From Wagnerdoeblera intermedia (GTDB lineage Bacteria > Pseudomonadota > Alphaproteobacteria > Rhodobacterales > Rhodobacteraceae), in the NCBI RefSeq assembly GCF_042647465.1, contig NZ_JBHRVN010000004.1: a DNA stretch of 64,000 nt; one strand, 5' to 3'. Each line of letters begins with the position of its first letter. Within the stretch, counting starts at the first letter, position 1. The notes beneath the pieces were generated by a model. That model was not told the DNA's origin. It did no database searches and saw only the letters and a program-made list of their open reading frames with translations. The translations under genes were made by a program, and so were the position numbers. Shown piece by piece: positions 1 through 9,800 of the stretch.

Positions 1-663
1 CTGCGCTCGCGTGGGGTGACGGACAAGGCTGTGCTCTCAGCCATGGAAAAGATCGACCGCGGTGCCTTTGTGCGCGGTCACTTTGCCGAGCGGGCCTATG
101 AAGATATGCCGCTGCCGATCGCCTGCGGTCAGACCATCTCGCAGCCCTCGGTCGTGGGGTTGATGACCCAGGCGCTGGAGATCGGGCCGCGCGACATCGT
201 GCTCGAGATCGGCACCGGTTCGGGCTATCAGGCGGCCGTGCTGAGCCAGCTGGCCCGCCGGGTCTATACCGTGGACCGCCACCGCCGCCTTGTGCGCGAG
301 GCCGAAGAGGTTTTCGCGAAACTGGGGCTGCATAACATCACCGCCCGGACCGGCGACGGCAGTCTGGGGCCGCTGCCCCCCGCGCGCCCCGATCTGCCGG
401 TGGTGCCGCCGCGCCGTGAGGCGGTGGCCCCTTTTGCCGATCAGGCCCCCTTTGATCGCATCATCGTCACCGCCGCCGCTGAGGATCCGCCCCCCACCCT
501 CTTGGAGCAGTTGCGGATCGGCGGTATAATGGTCCTCCCCGTCGGGCAGTCAGACGCCGTGCAGCAGCTGGTGCGCGTGCGCCGCCTTGATGAGGGCTTC
601 GCCTATGAGGAACTGAGGCCCGTGCGCTTCGTTCCCCTGACAGAAGGTATCGCGCCGGAGTAA
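1..663 (+). CDS. pcm: Protein-L-isoaspartate O-methyltransferase, 5' end cut by window
   Basis: SAM-dependent enzyme that methylates L-isoaspartyl residues so damaged proteins can be repaired in the cytoplasm. The reading frame is open from base 1, ahead of the GTG at 16, and the first codons (LRSRGVTDK) match the family N-terminal region, so the true start lies upstream. Visible motifs are CGQTISQPSVVGLMTQ, the SAM-binding motif EIGTGSGYQAA and the C-terminal RPVRFVPLTEGIA. Between the post-I region (TGDGSLG) and DQAPFDRI there is an in-frame proline-rich stretch of about 23 residues (bases 373-441) that the family normally lacks. Gene order with the NlpD-like gene downstream is the usual surE-pcm-nlpD arrangement. 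Confidence 0.93.
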   Translation: MRSRGVTDKAVLSAMEKIDRGAFVRGHFAERAYEDMPLPIACGQTISQPSVVGLMTQALEIGPRDIVLEIGTGSGYQAAVLSQLARRVYTVDRHRRLVREAEEVFAKLGLHNITARTGDGSLGPLPPARPDLPVVPPRREAVAPFADQAPFDRIIVTAAAEDPPPTLLEQLRIGGIMVLPVGQSDAVQQLVRVRRLDEGFAYEELRPVRFVPLTEGIAPE

Positions 664-746
664 GCCGCCCCTTCGGGCGCGCCGAGAACCGGAGCAGGAG
701 AAACAGTGCCGGGGTCAATCCGGCCAGGTGACGAGGCAGAGCAGAT

Positions 747-2015
747 ATGTCCATTTCCAAGACCATCGGTTCCTCCCGGCAGACTTCTGTTCTGCGTGGC
801 GCGGCTGCCCTCAGTGCGGTGGCGCTGATCCTGTCGGGCTGTATGCCGCAGAACGGCCAGCCCCTCGACTGGGACCTGCGCCCGGCGCAGATCGGCTCAA
901 CGGCGGATGCGGCACGCTCTGCTTCGATGAACCGACCCCAGGTCGACAGCCGCGGGATCATTTCCTACCCCGGCTATCAGGTCGTGGTGGCCCGTCGCGG
1001 CGAAACCGTGGGCACCATCGCCTCGCGCCTGGGCGTCAGCGCCGATCAGATGGCGCGCACCAATGCCATTCAGCCCGACATCATGCTGCAGGGTGGTGAA
1101 CTCCTGGTTCTGCCGGGCCGCGTGGCCGAAAGCCCCGCCCAGGGCGGCTGGGGCCAGCCCATGGCGCCGGCGCAATCGGGCGGTGCCACCAATATCGGCG
1201 CCATCGCCACCACCGCGCTGGACCGCGTGCCCTCGGGCGGCAGCAGCTCTGCACAGAGCAGCGCCCCCGCACAGACCCAGGTGCCGTTCAGCACCTCCGG
1301 CAGCACCGCAGGCGGGGTTGAGCCCGCACGCCACCGCGTGGCCCGTGGCGAGACGGCGCAAAGCATCGCACAGCGCTACGGCGTGACGACTTCGGCGCTG
1401 GCAGACTGGAACGGCCTCAACAGCAGCCTCACTCTGCGTGAGGGCCAGTATCTGCTGATCCCGCCGACCGCGACCCGCAGCGCCGCTGCCGCTCCGGCCC
1501 CCGCGCCCGCTCCGGCCGTGATCAATCCGCCGGGCCAGAGCTCGCCCACGCCGCAGCCGCCCTCGGCCTCCAAACCCCTGCCGAAAGAGACCCCGACCCG
1601 CGCGGGTGGCGGCAATACCGGGGCGGCCCCCGCCTCGCCGTCGCTTCCGACAACGACCAGCACCGCCTCGCGTCTGGCGATGCCCGCAGACGGAAAGGTG
1701 ATCCGCGCCTATCAGAAGGGCAAATACGACGGCATCGGCATTGGCGCTGCCGCCGGAAGCCCGGTGCGGGCCGCCGCTGACGGCACGGTTGCCGCCATTA
1801 CCCGTGACACCGGGCAGGTGCCGATTGTGGTGATCCGTCACGCCAATAACCTGCTGACGGTCTATGCCAATGTCGACGATCTCTCCGTGGCAAAGGATGC
1901 CACCGTCCGCCGCGGCCAGACCATCGGGCGGGTGCGCGCCGGAAACCCGGCCTTCCTGCACTTTGAGGTGCGCCGCGGGGCCGACAGCGTCGATCCGATG
2001 AGCATGCTGCCCTGA
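747..2015 (+). CDS. nlpD: NlpD-like LysM/M23 lipoprotein, degenerate LytM domain
   Basis: Predicted outer-membrane or periplasmic lipoprotein: an N-terminal hydrophobic segment ends in the lipobox LSGC at about residues 29-32. Two LysM peptidoglycan-binding repeats follow (around residues 75-125 and 190-235), separated by Ser/Gly/Ala-rich linker, then a Pro/Ala-rich linker and a C-terminal M23/LytM domain (about 310-422). The zinc ligands of active M23 peptidases are not seen: the HxxxD region reads KYDGIGIG and the usual YAH motif reads YANVDD, while LHFEVRRG is kept. This fits the EnvC/NlpD class, which activates amidases rather than cutting peptidoglycan. ATG at 747; its stop overlaps the next start by one base. 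Confidence 0.88.
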   Translation: MSISKTIGSSRQTSVLRGAAALSAVALILSGCMPQNGQPLDWDLRPAQIGSTADAARSASMNRPQVDSRGIISYPGYQVVVARRGETVGTIASRLGVSADQMARTNAIQPDIMLQGGELLVLPGRVAESPAQGGWGQPMAPAQSGGATNIGAIATTALDRVPSGGSSSAQSSAPAQTQVPFSTSGSTAGGVEPARHRVARGETAQSIAQRYGVTTSALADWNGLNSSLTLREGQYLLIPPTATRSAAAAPAPAPAPAVINPPGQSSPTPQPPSASKPLPKETPTRAGGGNTGAAPASPSLPTTTSTASRLAMPADGKVIRAYQKGKYDGIGIGAAAGSPVRAAADGTVAAITRDTGQVPIVVIRHANNLLTVYANVDDLSVAKDATVRRGQTIGRVRAGNPAFLHFEVRRGADSVDPMSMLP

Positions 2016-2350
2016 TGGGCAGCGCCGTTCCGACGCTGGCGCTTTTTGCGCTGGCGGCGCTGGCGGAAATCGCGGGCTGCTTTGCCTTCTGGGCCTGGGC
2101 GCGGATGGAAAAATCCGCGCTCTGGCTTTTGCCGGGTCTGGGCTGCCTTGTGCTTTTTGCCTGGGTGCTGACCCGGGCAGAGAGCGATTTCGCGGGCCGC
2201 GCCTATGCGGCCTATGGCGGGATCTATATCCTATGTTCGCTTGTCTGGCTTTGGGCGGTTGAGGGCCAGGTCCCCGGCCTGCGCGATCTGGCGGGCACAG
2301 CCCTTTGCCTGTGCGGCGCGGCGCTGATCCTTTCGGGCGCGCGCGGCTGA
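2015..2350 (+). CDS. YnfA/UPF0060 family small membrane protein
   Basis: A 111-residue protein with about four hydrophobic segments. The stretches AEIAGCFAFWAWARM, AYAAYGGIYI and LAGTALCLCGAALIL match the UPF0060/YnfA family, which is related to small multidrug resistance transporters. The physiological substrate is unknown. The ATG overlaps the stop of the NlpD-like gene by one base, so the two are probably co-translated. The link to NlpD function is only positional. Confidence 0.88.
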   Translation: MGSAVPTLALFALAALAEIAGCFAFWAWARMEKSALWLLPGLGCLVLFAWVLTRAESDFAGRAYAAYGGIYILCSLVWLWAVEGQVPGLRDLAGTALCLCGAALILSGARG

Positions 2351-2429
2351 GCCAGGGCAGGCCGGAAATATCTCCGCCGCCGCCTGGCCCCCTCTGGCAA
2401 CTCCGCAACCGCGGGGGCATGGTGTCGGC

Positions 2430-3026
2430 ATGGATCTGCACATGCTCTCTGCCCTCACGCTTTATGCGCTCGTCTCCTCGATCACGCCGGGGCCGAATAA
2501 CCTGATGCTTATGGCCTCAGGCGTGAACTTCGGCTTTCGCCGCACGCTGCCGCATATGCTGGGCATCGGGATCGGCTTTACCGTCATGCTGGCGCTGGTC
2601 GGCTTTGGCCTGGGCGGGATCTTTGCACAGTTCCCGCAGCTGGAGACCGCGCTGAAGGTCGTGGCAGTCTCCTATATGCTGTGGCTGGCGTGGAAGATCA
2701 CACAATCCTCTGCGCCCGAAGACGGGGCCCGGGCCGGTGGCAAGCCCATGACCTTTCCGCAGGCGGCCGCCTTTCAATGGGTCAATCCCAAGGCCTGGAT
2801 CATGGCGTTAAGTGCGATCCCGATCTATGCGCCAAGCCAGTCTGCCGCTCAGGTGCTGCTGGTCGCAGCAATTTTTGGTGCGGTGAACCTGCCCTCGGTC
2901 TCTACGTGGGCGCTGGCGGGCACGCTGATGCGGCGCTGGCTGCAGGACCCGCTGCGGCTGAAGGTCTTTAACTGGCTGATGGCGGGGCTTCTGGTGCTTT
3001 CGCTCGCACCCGCGCTGTTGGGCTGA
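2430..3026 (+). CDS. LysE/RhtB family amino-acid exporter
   Basis: A 198-residue membrane protein with the family N-terminus: hydrophobic helix, then SSITPGPNNLMLM and GFRRTLPHMLGI. The central FQWVNPKAW motif and six predicted membrane segments complete the LysE/RhtB fold. The family exports amino acids or derivatives such as homoserine, threonine and lysine across the inner membrane; the substrate cannot be read from sequence. It is 79 bases downstream of the YnfA-like gene, same strand, and may be in the same transcript. Confidence 0.92.
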   Translation: MDLHMLSALTLYALVSSITPGPNNLMLMASGVNFGFRRTLPHMLGIGIGFTVMLALVGFGLGGIFAQFPQLETALKVVAVSYMLWLAWKITQSSAPEDGARAGGKPMTFPQAAAFQWVNPKAWIMALSAIPIYAPSQSAAQVLLVAAIFGAVNLPSVSTWALAGTLMRRWLQDPLRLKVFNWLMAGLLVLSLAPALLG

Positions 3027-3097
3027 GAAATTTCCCTGGGGGAATTGCCGGGCGCGGGGCTATGATGCGTAAAGATGCATCCACAGCCGGGGCCGGA

Positions 3098-4303
3098 ATG
3101 AAGATCGCTTATATTCTCAACACCTACCCCAGCCCCTCGCACAGCTTCATCAGACGTGAAATCAACGCACTTGAGGCCCAGGGCCATGAGGTGTTGCGCC
3201 TCGCCATGCGCGGCGACAGCGCGGTTCTGAAAGATGAGGGTGACCGCGCAGAGGCCACGAAAACCCGTCATATCCTGCGTGAAGGCCCGGGGCCGCTGGC
3301 GCGGGCCATGCTGGCTCAGGCCGGGCGCGTTGCGGCAGCCCTTCCGGCGGCGCTTCGGGCGGGCCGGGCGGGCGCGGGAGCGGGGGTGCCAGGCACCGGC
3401 GGGCCTCTGCGCCATCTGATCTATCTTGCTGAGGCTGCACGGGTGGCGCAGATTGCCAGGGCCGAAGGGGCCGGCCATCTCCATGCGCATTTCGGCACCA
3501 ATGCGGCCATGGTGGCGCATCTGGCCCATCTGATCTCGGGTCTGCCCTACAGTTTCACCCTGCATGGTCCGGAGGAGTTTGACGCGCCGCTGCCCCTGTC
3601 GCTGCCAGCAAAGATCGCTTCGGCGAAATTCGTGGCCGCGATTTCAAATTTTGGCCGCTCGCAGTTGATGCGCTGGTGTGAAGCCTCGCACTGGCACCGC
3701 CTGGAGGTGGTGCACTGCGGGATTGAGCCCGCGAAATTCGCCGCTCCCCTGCCGCTGCCGGAGGGTCAGGGGCGCATGGTGGCGATCGGGCGGCTGTCAG
3801 AGCAGAAGGGCCAGCTTTTGCTGATTGAAGCCCTGGCGAAAGCCTGCCCTCAGGCGCCGGAGCTACATCTGACGCTGGTGGGGGATGGCGGGCTGCGCGC
3901 CCCGATTGAGGCCGCGATTGCGCGGCTGGGGCTGACAGATCGGGTCACCCTGACCGGATGGCTCGATGAGGCCGGTGTGCGGCAGGAACTGGCGCGGGCG
4001 CATGCTCTGGTGCTGCCCTCTTTTGCCGAGGGCCTGCCCATGGTGGTCATGGAGGCCATGGCCGCCGCCCGCCCGGTGCTGGCCACCTATGTCGCCGGGA
4101 TCCCGGAACTTGTTGTCCCCGGAGAGACCGGCTGGCTGATCCCGGCAGGGGATGTTGACGGGCTGGCGACTGCAATGTGTGAGCTGGCCCGCACCCCGGC
4201 TGAGCATCTGACCGAGATGGGACTTCGCGGCCGCGAAAGGGTGCTCCTGCGCCATGACGTCTCTCTGGAGGCAGCAAAGCTCGCCCGCGCCTTTGCACGC
4301 TGA
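3098..4303 (+). CDS. Glycosyltransferase family 4 (GT-B fold)
   Basis: Retaining GT-B glycosyltransferase of the GT4 type used in exopolysaccharide and O-antigen assembly at the cytoplasmic face. The N-terminus KIAYILNTYPSPSHSFIRRE is typical of the exopolysaccharide GT4 group. The donor-binding half shows GRLSEQKGQLLLIEAL and the E-x7-E element in FAEGLPMVVMEAMAAARPV, followed by GETGWLIPAGD. An in-frame ATG at 3062 would add 12 residues (MMRKDASTAGAG) that look non-homologous, so the ATG at 3098 is preferred. It faces the minus-strand PKS/NRPS operon tail to tail, 10 bases apart, and is probably part of the same locus. Donor sugar and acceptor are unknown. Confidence 0.9.
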   Translation: MKIAYILNTYPSPSHSFIRREINALEAQGHEVLRLAMRGDSAVLKDEGDRAEATKTRHILREGPGPLARAMLAQAGRVAAALPAALRAGRAGAGAGVPGTGGPLRHLIYLAEAARVAQIARAEGAGHLHAHFGTNAAMVAHLAHLISGLPYSFTLHGPEEFDAPLPLSLPAKIASAKFVAAISNFGRSQLMRWCEASHWHRLEVVHCGIEPAKFAAPLPLPEGQGRMVAIGRLSEQKGQLLLIEALAKACPQAPELHLTLVGDGGLRAPIEAAIARLGLTDRVTLTGWLDEAGVRQELARAHALVLPSFAEGLPMVVMEAMAAARPVLATYVAGIPELVVPGETGWLIPAGDVDGLATAMCELARTPAEHLTEMGLRGRERVLLRHDVSLEAAKLARAFAR

Positions 4304-4313
4304 GCCAGTGGGC

Positions 4314-5147
4314 CTAACGCCCCCGGGTCCAGCCCTGCTCGGCCCTGCCAAAGCGCACAACCAGCGCCACCAGGGCATAGGCCGCGAACCCAAACGGGTC
4401 GCGCAGCGCCAGACGGGCCAGTTCACCGGCTCCGGGTTTGCGGTGATCGTTATTGGCGATCAGCTGCGGATAAAGCTGCTCCAGCTCAGCAACGCCCTGG
4501 TTTTGCCGCCGCCGCACCCGGACCAGGCGCGAAAACCCCTCAGCCAGCGGCCAGGAATAGCTGTGCGGCACCGAAAGCCGTTCCTGCGGCGCGAAAGACA
4601 GCCGCACGAATGTGTCATCCGAGATGATCTGCGGAAAGGCACCCCAGCGGGCACGCCCCGCCGCATTCACCGCGAAAAGCCCATAGCCCGGCGCGGTACC
4701 GGCGCGGTTAAAGGGAAGCTGCTGCCAGAACCGCCCATAAGCCCGTGAGAGGGCTGAAGCGGCCCGTGGCAGCACCGCCTGCCCGCTGCCCCAGGCCGCG
4801 CCCTCACGCGCCGCCAGCGCCGCGCTCAGCGCAGCCATCAGCGGCGGCGAGACGCAGACATCGGCATCCAGATAGGCCCGGACCTCCCCGCCGGCGACCG
4901 CATCGCCTGCCGTCAGCGCGGCGGGCTTGCCGCCTTCTGCCCTCTCAAGCACGAGGAAGCCCCAACCCGCCGCCGCAGCGGCCGGCGCAAAGCTGCGGGC
5001 CACTTCGGCGGTGGCATCGCGGCAGCCATTGGCCACGACGATCACCTCCGCCCCGCCCTCCACGGCCTCGGAGGCGAAGAGCGCGGAAAGGCAGGCCCCG
5101 ATATATCCGGCCTCATTGCTGGCGGGCAAAATAACCGAAAGTTTCAT
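4314..5147 (-). CDS. Glycosyltransferase family 2 (GT-A fold)
   Basis: Inverting GT2 glycosyltransferase of 277 residues. The N-terminus SVILPASNEAGYIGACLSAL and VIVVANGCRD form the nucleotide-binding part; AYLDADV is the DxD metal site; IISDDTFVRLSF and RVRRRQNQG fit the acceptor and product-release motifs. The C-terminal segment is mildly hydrophobic (FGFAAYALVALVV) and may anchor the protein to the membrane. It is the last gene of the minus-strand operon that starts at the Wzy-like gene, 40 bases after the SGNH hydrolase gene. Sugar specificity is unknown. Confidence 0.88.
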   Translation of the reverse strand: MKLSVILPASNEAGYIGACLSALFASEAVEGGAEVIVVANGCRDATAEVARSFAPAAAAAGWGFLVLERAEGGKPAALTAGDAVAGGEVRAYLDADVCVSPPLMAALSAALAAREGAAWGSGQAVLPRAASALSRAYGRFWQQLPFNRAGTAPGYGLFAVNAAGRARWGAFPQIISDDTFVRLSFAPQERLSVPHSYSWPLAEGFSRLVRVRRRQNQGVAELEQLYPQLIANNDHRKPGAGELARLALRDPFGFAAYALVALVVRFGRAEQGWTRGR

Positions 5148-5187
5148 CCCTGCCCCTCCATGGCCCGGCCTGCAGCAGGCGGGTGTT

Positions 5188-6159
5188 TCACAACCTCACC
5201 CCGGTGCCGGGCTCTGCCGCGATCACGGCACGCACCCTTTCTGCAAGGGCGGATGCCGCCTCCGGCGCAAGGCTGAAGCTGCGGCCATCCGGGCGCAGCA
5301 GATCGACAGGCAGAGGCTCGGGGAGTTTGTGGTAAAGCACCACATAATGCGTCAGCGCCACCAGCCAGGCGCCGAGATCGCTCAGATGAACAGGATCCGG
5401 CACCCCTTCGGGTGAGACCGAAAAGAAGGCCTGCCGCCGGGGGACGCCGGGGATCTGCCCCGCCTCAGCGGCCAGAGCCGCCGCAACAAGAACCGCCCCT
5501 GCCGGGATCAGATGCACCGGGCCTGAGCCTGCGGCATGGGCGCGGCGCAGAAATTCAGTGATCCAGAACTGCTGCAGATCGGCGGTGGTCTGCGCTTCCC
5601 AGCCGCCCGGCGTGTCGAGGTTGCGCCAGGACTGATAGAGAAAGACCCGGATATCAGGCCGCCCGGCCCGCGCCGCTTTGGCCCATTCGGCGATGTAATT
5701 CGGCGTCGCATGCCAGCGCAGGCTGTCTTCGACCGAAGACATCTCGGTCAGCACGAGTGCGTCATAATCCCCCGAGGCCAGGGCCTCGCGCGCGGGGCGG
5801 AAACGGGGATGGGCATTCTCGGCCTCATAGCCATTGATGGTCAGCCCCTCCTCCCAATGCTCGCGCAAAGAGGTGCCCCAGCCAAGCTGGCTTTCATAGC
5901 CATGCCCCGCCATCTGCGCGAGGAAGGCAGGCATTTCCCGCCCGACCAGCGAATGGCCGATGTGATAGACCCGCATCGGCCCACCGGGCGGCGGGAGAGG
6001 GCGGGTGAAATCGGCCAAAAACACCGCCTCATCCGCCAGAGGCGGCAGCGCGGGCAGCGGCAGCTTTCCGGATCTCCGCCGCCAGAGCGCATAGCCGCCC
6101 CCTGCGCCTGCCAATCCCAGCAGGGCAAGCCCTGCACCGATCACGCTGCGCCGCTGCAT
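5188..6159 (-). CDS. SGNH/GDSL-like hydrolase, exported or membrane-anchored
   Basis: A 323-residue protein with an N-terminal twin-arginine stretch (QRRSVIGAG) and a hydrophobic segment to about residue 28, suggesting export or membrane anchoring. SGNH hydrolase blocks are visible: VYHIGHSLVG (candidate nucleophile Ser, block I), a middle block around LVLTEMSSVEDS, and DPVHLSDLG near residue 265 (catalytic Asp and His, block V). Such enzymes remove or transfer O-acyl groups, often on polysaccharides. It overlaps the phosphopantetheinyl transferase gene by 19 bases. A role in acylating or deacylating the glycan or the polyketide product is inference from position. Confidence 0.72.
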   Translation of the reverse strand: MQRRSVIGAGLALLGLAGAGGGYALWRRRSGKLPLPALPPLADEAVFLADFTRPLPPPGGPMRVYHIGHSLVGREMPAFLAQMAGHGYESQLGWGTSLREHWEEGLTINGYEAENAHPRFRPAREALASGDYDALVLTEMSSVEDSLRWHATPNYIAEWAKAARAGRPDIRVFLYQSWRNLDTPGGWEAQTTADLQQFWITEFLRRAHAAGSGPVHLIPAGAVLVAAALAAEAGQIPGVPRRQAFFSVSPEGVPDPVHLSDLGAWLVALTHYVVLYHKLPEPLPVDLLRPDGRSFSLAPEAASALAERVRAVIAAEPGTGVRL

Positions 6160-6842
6160 GGACAGCCCTCCTGCGTCAGAGCGGGAAGCAGCGCTCCCGC
6201 GAAGAGAAACTCCCCGGAGGTGCTGAAGCGACCGCCGAAGGTGAAGCCCTGCGGCAGCGGCCCTGCGGCACGCAAAAGCCGCAGGCGAAATTCACCGGGC
6301 CCTCCCGGCTCAAACTCGGCCTCCTGAAAGCCTAAAAGGCTGCGGCTGAGGGGGTATTGCGCCTTATAACCCGCCTCTTTGGCCACAAAGACCAGCCGCG
6401 CAGCCAGGCCCGGGCGGGGCTGACGCGCCGCCCAGAGACGCTCTGCCCTGGTCAGGATGGCGGGGATCACCTCCGGCGGCAGATCCTCGGCGGGTTCGAG
6501 ATCAATGCCCGGACTGGCCGCGCCCTGCCGCATGACCACGGCCAGCGCCAGCCCCCCGGTATGGGTCAGCGAGCCGCAAAGCCCCTCCGGCCAGATCGGC
6601 GCACGATCCGCGCCCCGCGGCACAGCTTGGGGCGGCAGTCCAAGATCAGCCATGGCGGCCCGGGCGGCCATGCGCCCGGCGATGAATTCCACCTCACGCT
6701 GCGGCACCACCCGCCCCGGCGTCCCCGCCGTCTCGCCGGGACAGAGTGCACCGCCCTCAGCGGCCTCAGCCAGGCCAAACCCCGCCTCAACCCCTGGGAA
6801 AAGCCCGCGCAAAGCGGCGAGGGCCGCCGTCTTCCGGCTCAT
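6141..6842 (-). CDS. 4'-phosphopantetheinyl transferase, Sfp/EntD type
   Basis: Transfers 4'-phosphopantetheine from CoA to the serine of carrier domains. The family signature is present: GIDLEPAEDLPPE (Mg-binding Asp and Glu) and FVAKEAGYKAQYPL (W/F-x-x-KE-x-x-x-K); the upstream SLTHTGGLALAVV is the usual SH-[TS] block. Its ATG overlaps the NRPS stop in an ATGA tetranucleotide, so it is probably co-translated with the protein it activates. Targets would be the ACP of the PKS and the PCP of the NRPS in the same operon. Confidence 0.93.
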   Translation of the reverse strand: MSRKTAALAALRGLFPGVEAGFGLAEAAEGGALCPGETAGTPGRVVPQREVEFIAGRMAARAAMADLGLPPQAVPRGADRAPIWPEGLCGSLTHTGGLALAVVMRQGAASPGIDLEPAEDLPPEVIPAILTRAERLWAARQPRPGLAARLVFVAKEAGYKAQYPLSRSLLGFQEAEFEPGGPGEFRLRLLRAAGPLPQGFTFGGRFSTSGEFLFAGALLPALTQEGCPCSGAA

Positions 6843-9800
6843 GCAGAGGATCCCCGGCTGGCCCGAAGGGCGCGGCGCGCCAGCATGGCATCAAGGCGGC
6901 TGTTGCCGGTCTGCGCCGCAGGCGCAGTGGCAGTGGCGGCGGCTGCGGGGGCGGTGGCCGGGGCGGCGCCCAGGTGATCGGCCAGGGCCTTCAGCGTGGG
7001 GAAGCGGAAGATATCGGTGATCGAAAGCTTCGTCGTGCACAGCGCCGCGCGGATTTCGCGATGGGCCTGGACCGCCAGCAGCGAATGCCCGCCCAGCGCG
7101 AAGAAATTGTCCTGCGCACTGACCTGCGGCACGTTCAGCACCTTCTGCCAGACCGAAGCGATCACCCCCTGGACCCCGGCTTCCGGCGCTTCAAAAGCCT
7201 CAACCCGCAGGGCAGCCGCCCGGGGCGCGGGCAGCGCTTTGCGGTCAACCTTGCGGTTCGGCGTCAGCGGGAAAGCCGCCAGCTTCACGATCTGCCCCGG
7301 CACCATATGGGCGGGAAGCTGCTTTGCTGCCTCAGAGAGCAGCGTCTCAGGCACCAGCCAGCTGTCGGCGGTGACATAGGCCACAAGCCGCAGATCCCCC
7401 GGCACATCCTCGCGCGCCAGAACCACGGCCTGCCGCACACCGGGGGCTGCCTCCAGCACGGCCTCAATCTCGCCAAGTTCAATCCGGTAGCCACGCAGCT
7501 TCACCTGGAAATCAGCGCGGCCAAGGAAATCAAGCTTGCCATCCGCCCGCCAGCGCACCAGATCGCCGGTGCGGTAGATGCGGCCCGCCGCGCGGAAGGG
7601 ATCGGGCTTAAAGCGCTCTTCGGTCAGATCAGGGCGCTGCCAATAGCCCCGGGCCACACCGTCGCCGCCGATCCACAACTCTCCCGCCACACCAATGGCG
7701 CAGGGCTCCATCTCATCGGTCAGCACATAGACCTGGGTATTGGCAATCGGCGTACCGATGTTCACCACCCCCTCATCCCCTGAGGCTTCCTCTGTGGTGG
7801 ACCAGATCGTCGTCTCGGTCGGGCCATACATATTGAGGATGCGCCCTACCCCCGCCTGCCGCAGATCGCGCACCAGCGCTCCGGGCAGGGCCTCACCGCC
7901 GATCATCATCAGCGAGAGCCAGCCCAGCGCGGCGCGGCTTTGCTCATTCATGGCGATCATCCGCGCCATGGAGGGGGTGCATTGCAGATGCGTCACCCCA
8001 TGGCGGCGGATCTGCGCGGCGATGGAGTAATCCCCCGCCTGCGGGCCGGAGGCTGCGCCGGCGGCACGCGCCACCACCGAGGCCAGCGGCCGAAGCCCCT
8101 CCAGCACCACCTCAGGGGCGATGCCGTAATCGATCAGGCAGGCAATCTCGGTGACGCCAATGGCCTGAACCTCTGCCACGCGTGCGAGCGCCTGCTCCAC
8201 CGTGCCGAAAAGACCGGAGTCCGCGAAATAGCGCTCAAAGGCGAAGTCGAGGATCGCCTCCATCTCGTCTTCCCCCAGATCGCGCAGATCTAGCGCGCCC
8301 GGATCCGTCACCCCTGCGGGCTTTTTGAAGGCCGGGAAAGCCCAGGCATATTGTTTGATGAGCCCGGCGGCTGAGCGCAGGTAGTCCTTCATCGGCTCCC
8401 GCGCGATGCGACGCGCCTCATCGGTGCTGCCCGCAAGGAAGGTGTGCAGCATCAGGGTGACCTTATGGTCCTTCGGGTCGCGGCCACTCTCGCGCAGGGC
8501 CTGATGATAAATGGCGATCTTGTCGCGCACCTCTGCCAGTGTCTGTCCCAGAAGATGGGTCAGCACATGGGCACCAATGCGCCCGGCCTCCCGCCAGCTC
8601 TCAGCATTGCCTGCCGTGGTGACCCAGACCGGCAGCTCCTTCTGCACCGGGCGCGGCTGGGTGATGGCCGGCAGCATCTCTCCGCTTTGCTGCGGGAAGG
8701 AGACGGCCTCACCCCGCCAGAGGCGGCGCACGGTCTCAATGCTGTCAAAGAGCGCCTTACGGTTGGCGGGGGGCGTATTTTCGGGCCGCAGCACAAAGTC
8801 TTCCGGCTGCCAGCCCGAGGCCATGGCGATCCCTGCCCGGCCATTGGTGAGATTGTCGATCACCGCCCATTCCTCGGCGATCCGCGCCGGATGATGCAGC
8901 GGCGCCACGCAGGAGCCTGCCCGAACGGCAATGTTCTTTGTCACCGCTGCCACTGCAGCCCCTGTCACCGAAGGGTTCGGATAGGGGCCGCCGAAGGCAT
9001 GGAAATGCCGCTCGGGTGTCCAGACGGCGGTAAAGCCATGCTGATCGGCAAAGCGCGCGCCATCGAGCAGCAGCTGATATTTCGCAGGGCCTGCGCCGTC
9101 ATCATTGCCCCAGTAGTAGAGGCTGAATTCCATCCCGCCCCCGAGGGCAGGCAGGGCACTGCTGTCCCCGGCCACAAGGCTGCGCTCTTCCTCACCCATC
9201 ACAACCAGGCGGAAGCCGCGAGACAGGGTCCAGAACAGTTCAAGAACAGAGATATCAAAGGAAAGCGAGGTGACTGCCAGCCAGGTGCCCGGCGTGGTGC
9301 CGATCCGCGCATCCATCCCGGCAAAGAAATTCGCCACATTGCGATGCGTCAGCATCACCCCCTTGGGCCGGCCCGTCGAGCCGGAGGTATAGATCAGATA
9401 GGCCAGATCCTCCGGCCCGGCGCCGCCTTCCGGGTTGGTCTCAGGCGCCTCGGGCAGATCTTCGACGACCAGAACCTCAGCGCCCTTCGGCAGCACGCTC
9501 AGGCTTGCGCGGTCCGTGACCACCAGGGCCGCGCCGCTGTCCTCCAGAAACAGCGCCAGACGGTCCGCCGGATAGGAGGGGTCCATCGGCACATAGGCCC
9601 CGCCCGCCTTCAGAATGCCCAGCGCACCCGCCACCAGCCAGGGGGAGCGGCGCAGCGACAGCCCGACCAATGCGCCAGGCCCGACACCCCGCCCCCGCAG
9701 CAGATGCGCCAGACGGTTCGCCATTGCGTTCAGCGCCGCATAGCTCAGGCTTTGATCTTCATGGATCAGCGCCACGGCATCGGGGGTGCGCGCCACCTGG

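Noticed and set aside
897..2441. 514-codon minus-strand open frame
   Set aside because: Antisense to the NlpD-like and YnfA-like genes; Arg/Gly/Pro-rich with no domain, as expected of GC-rich shadow frames.
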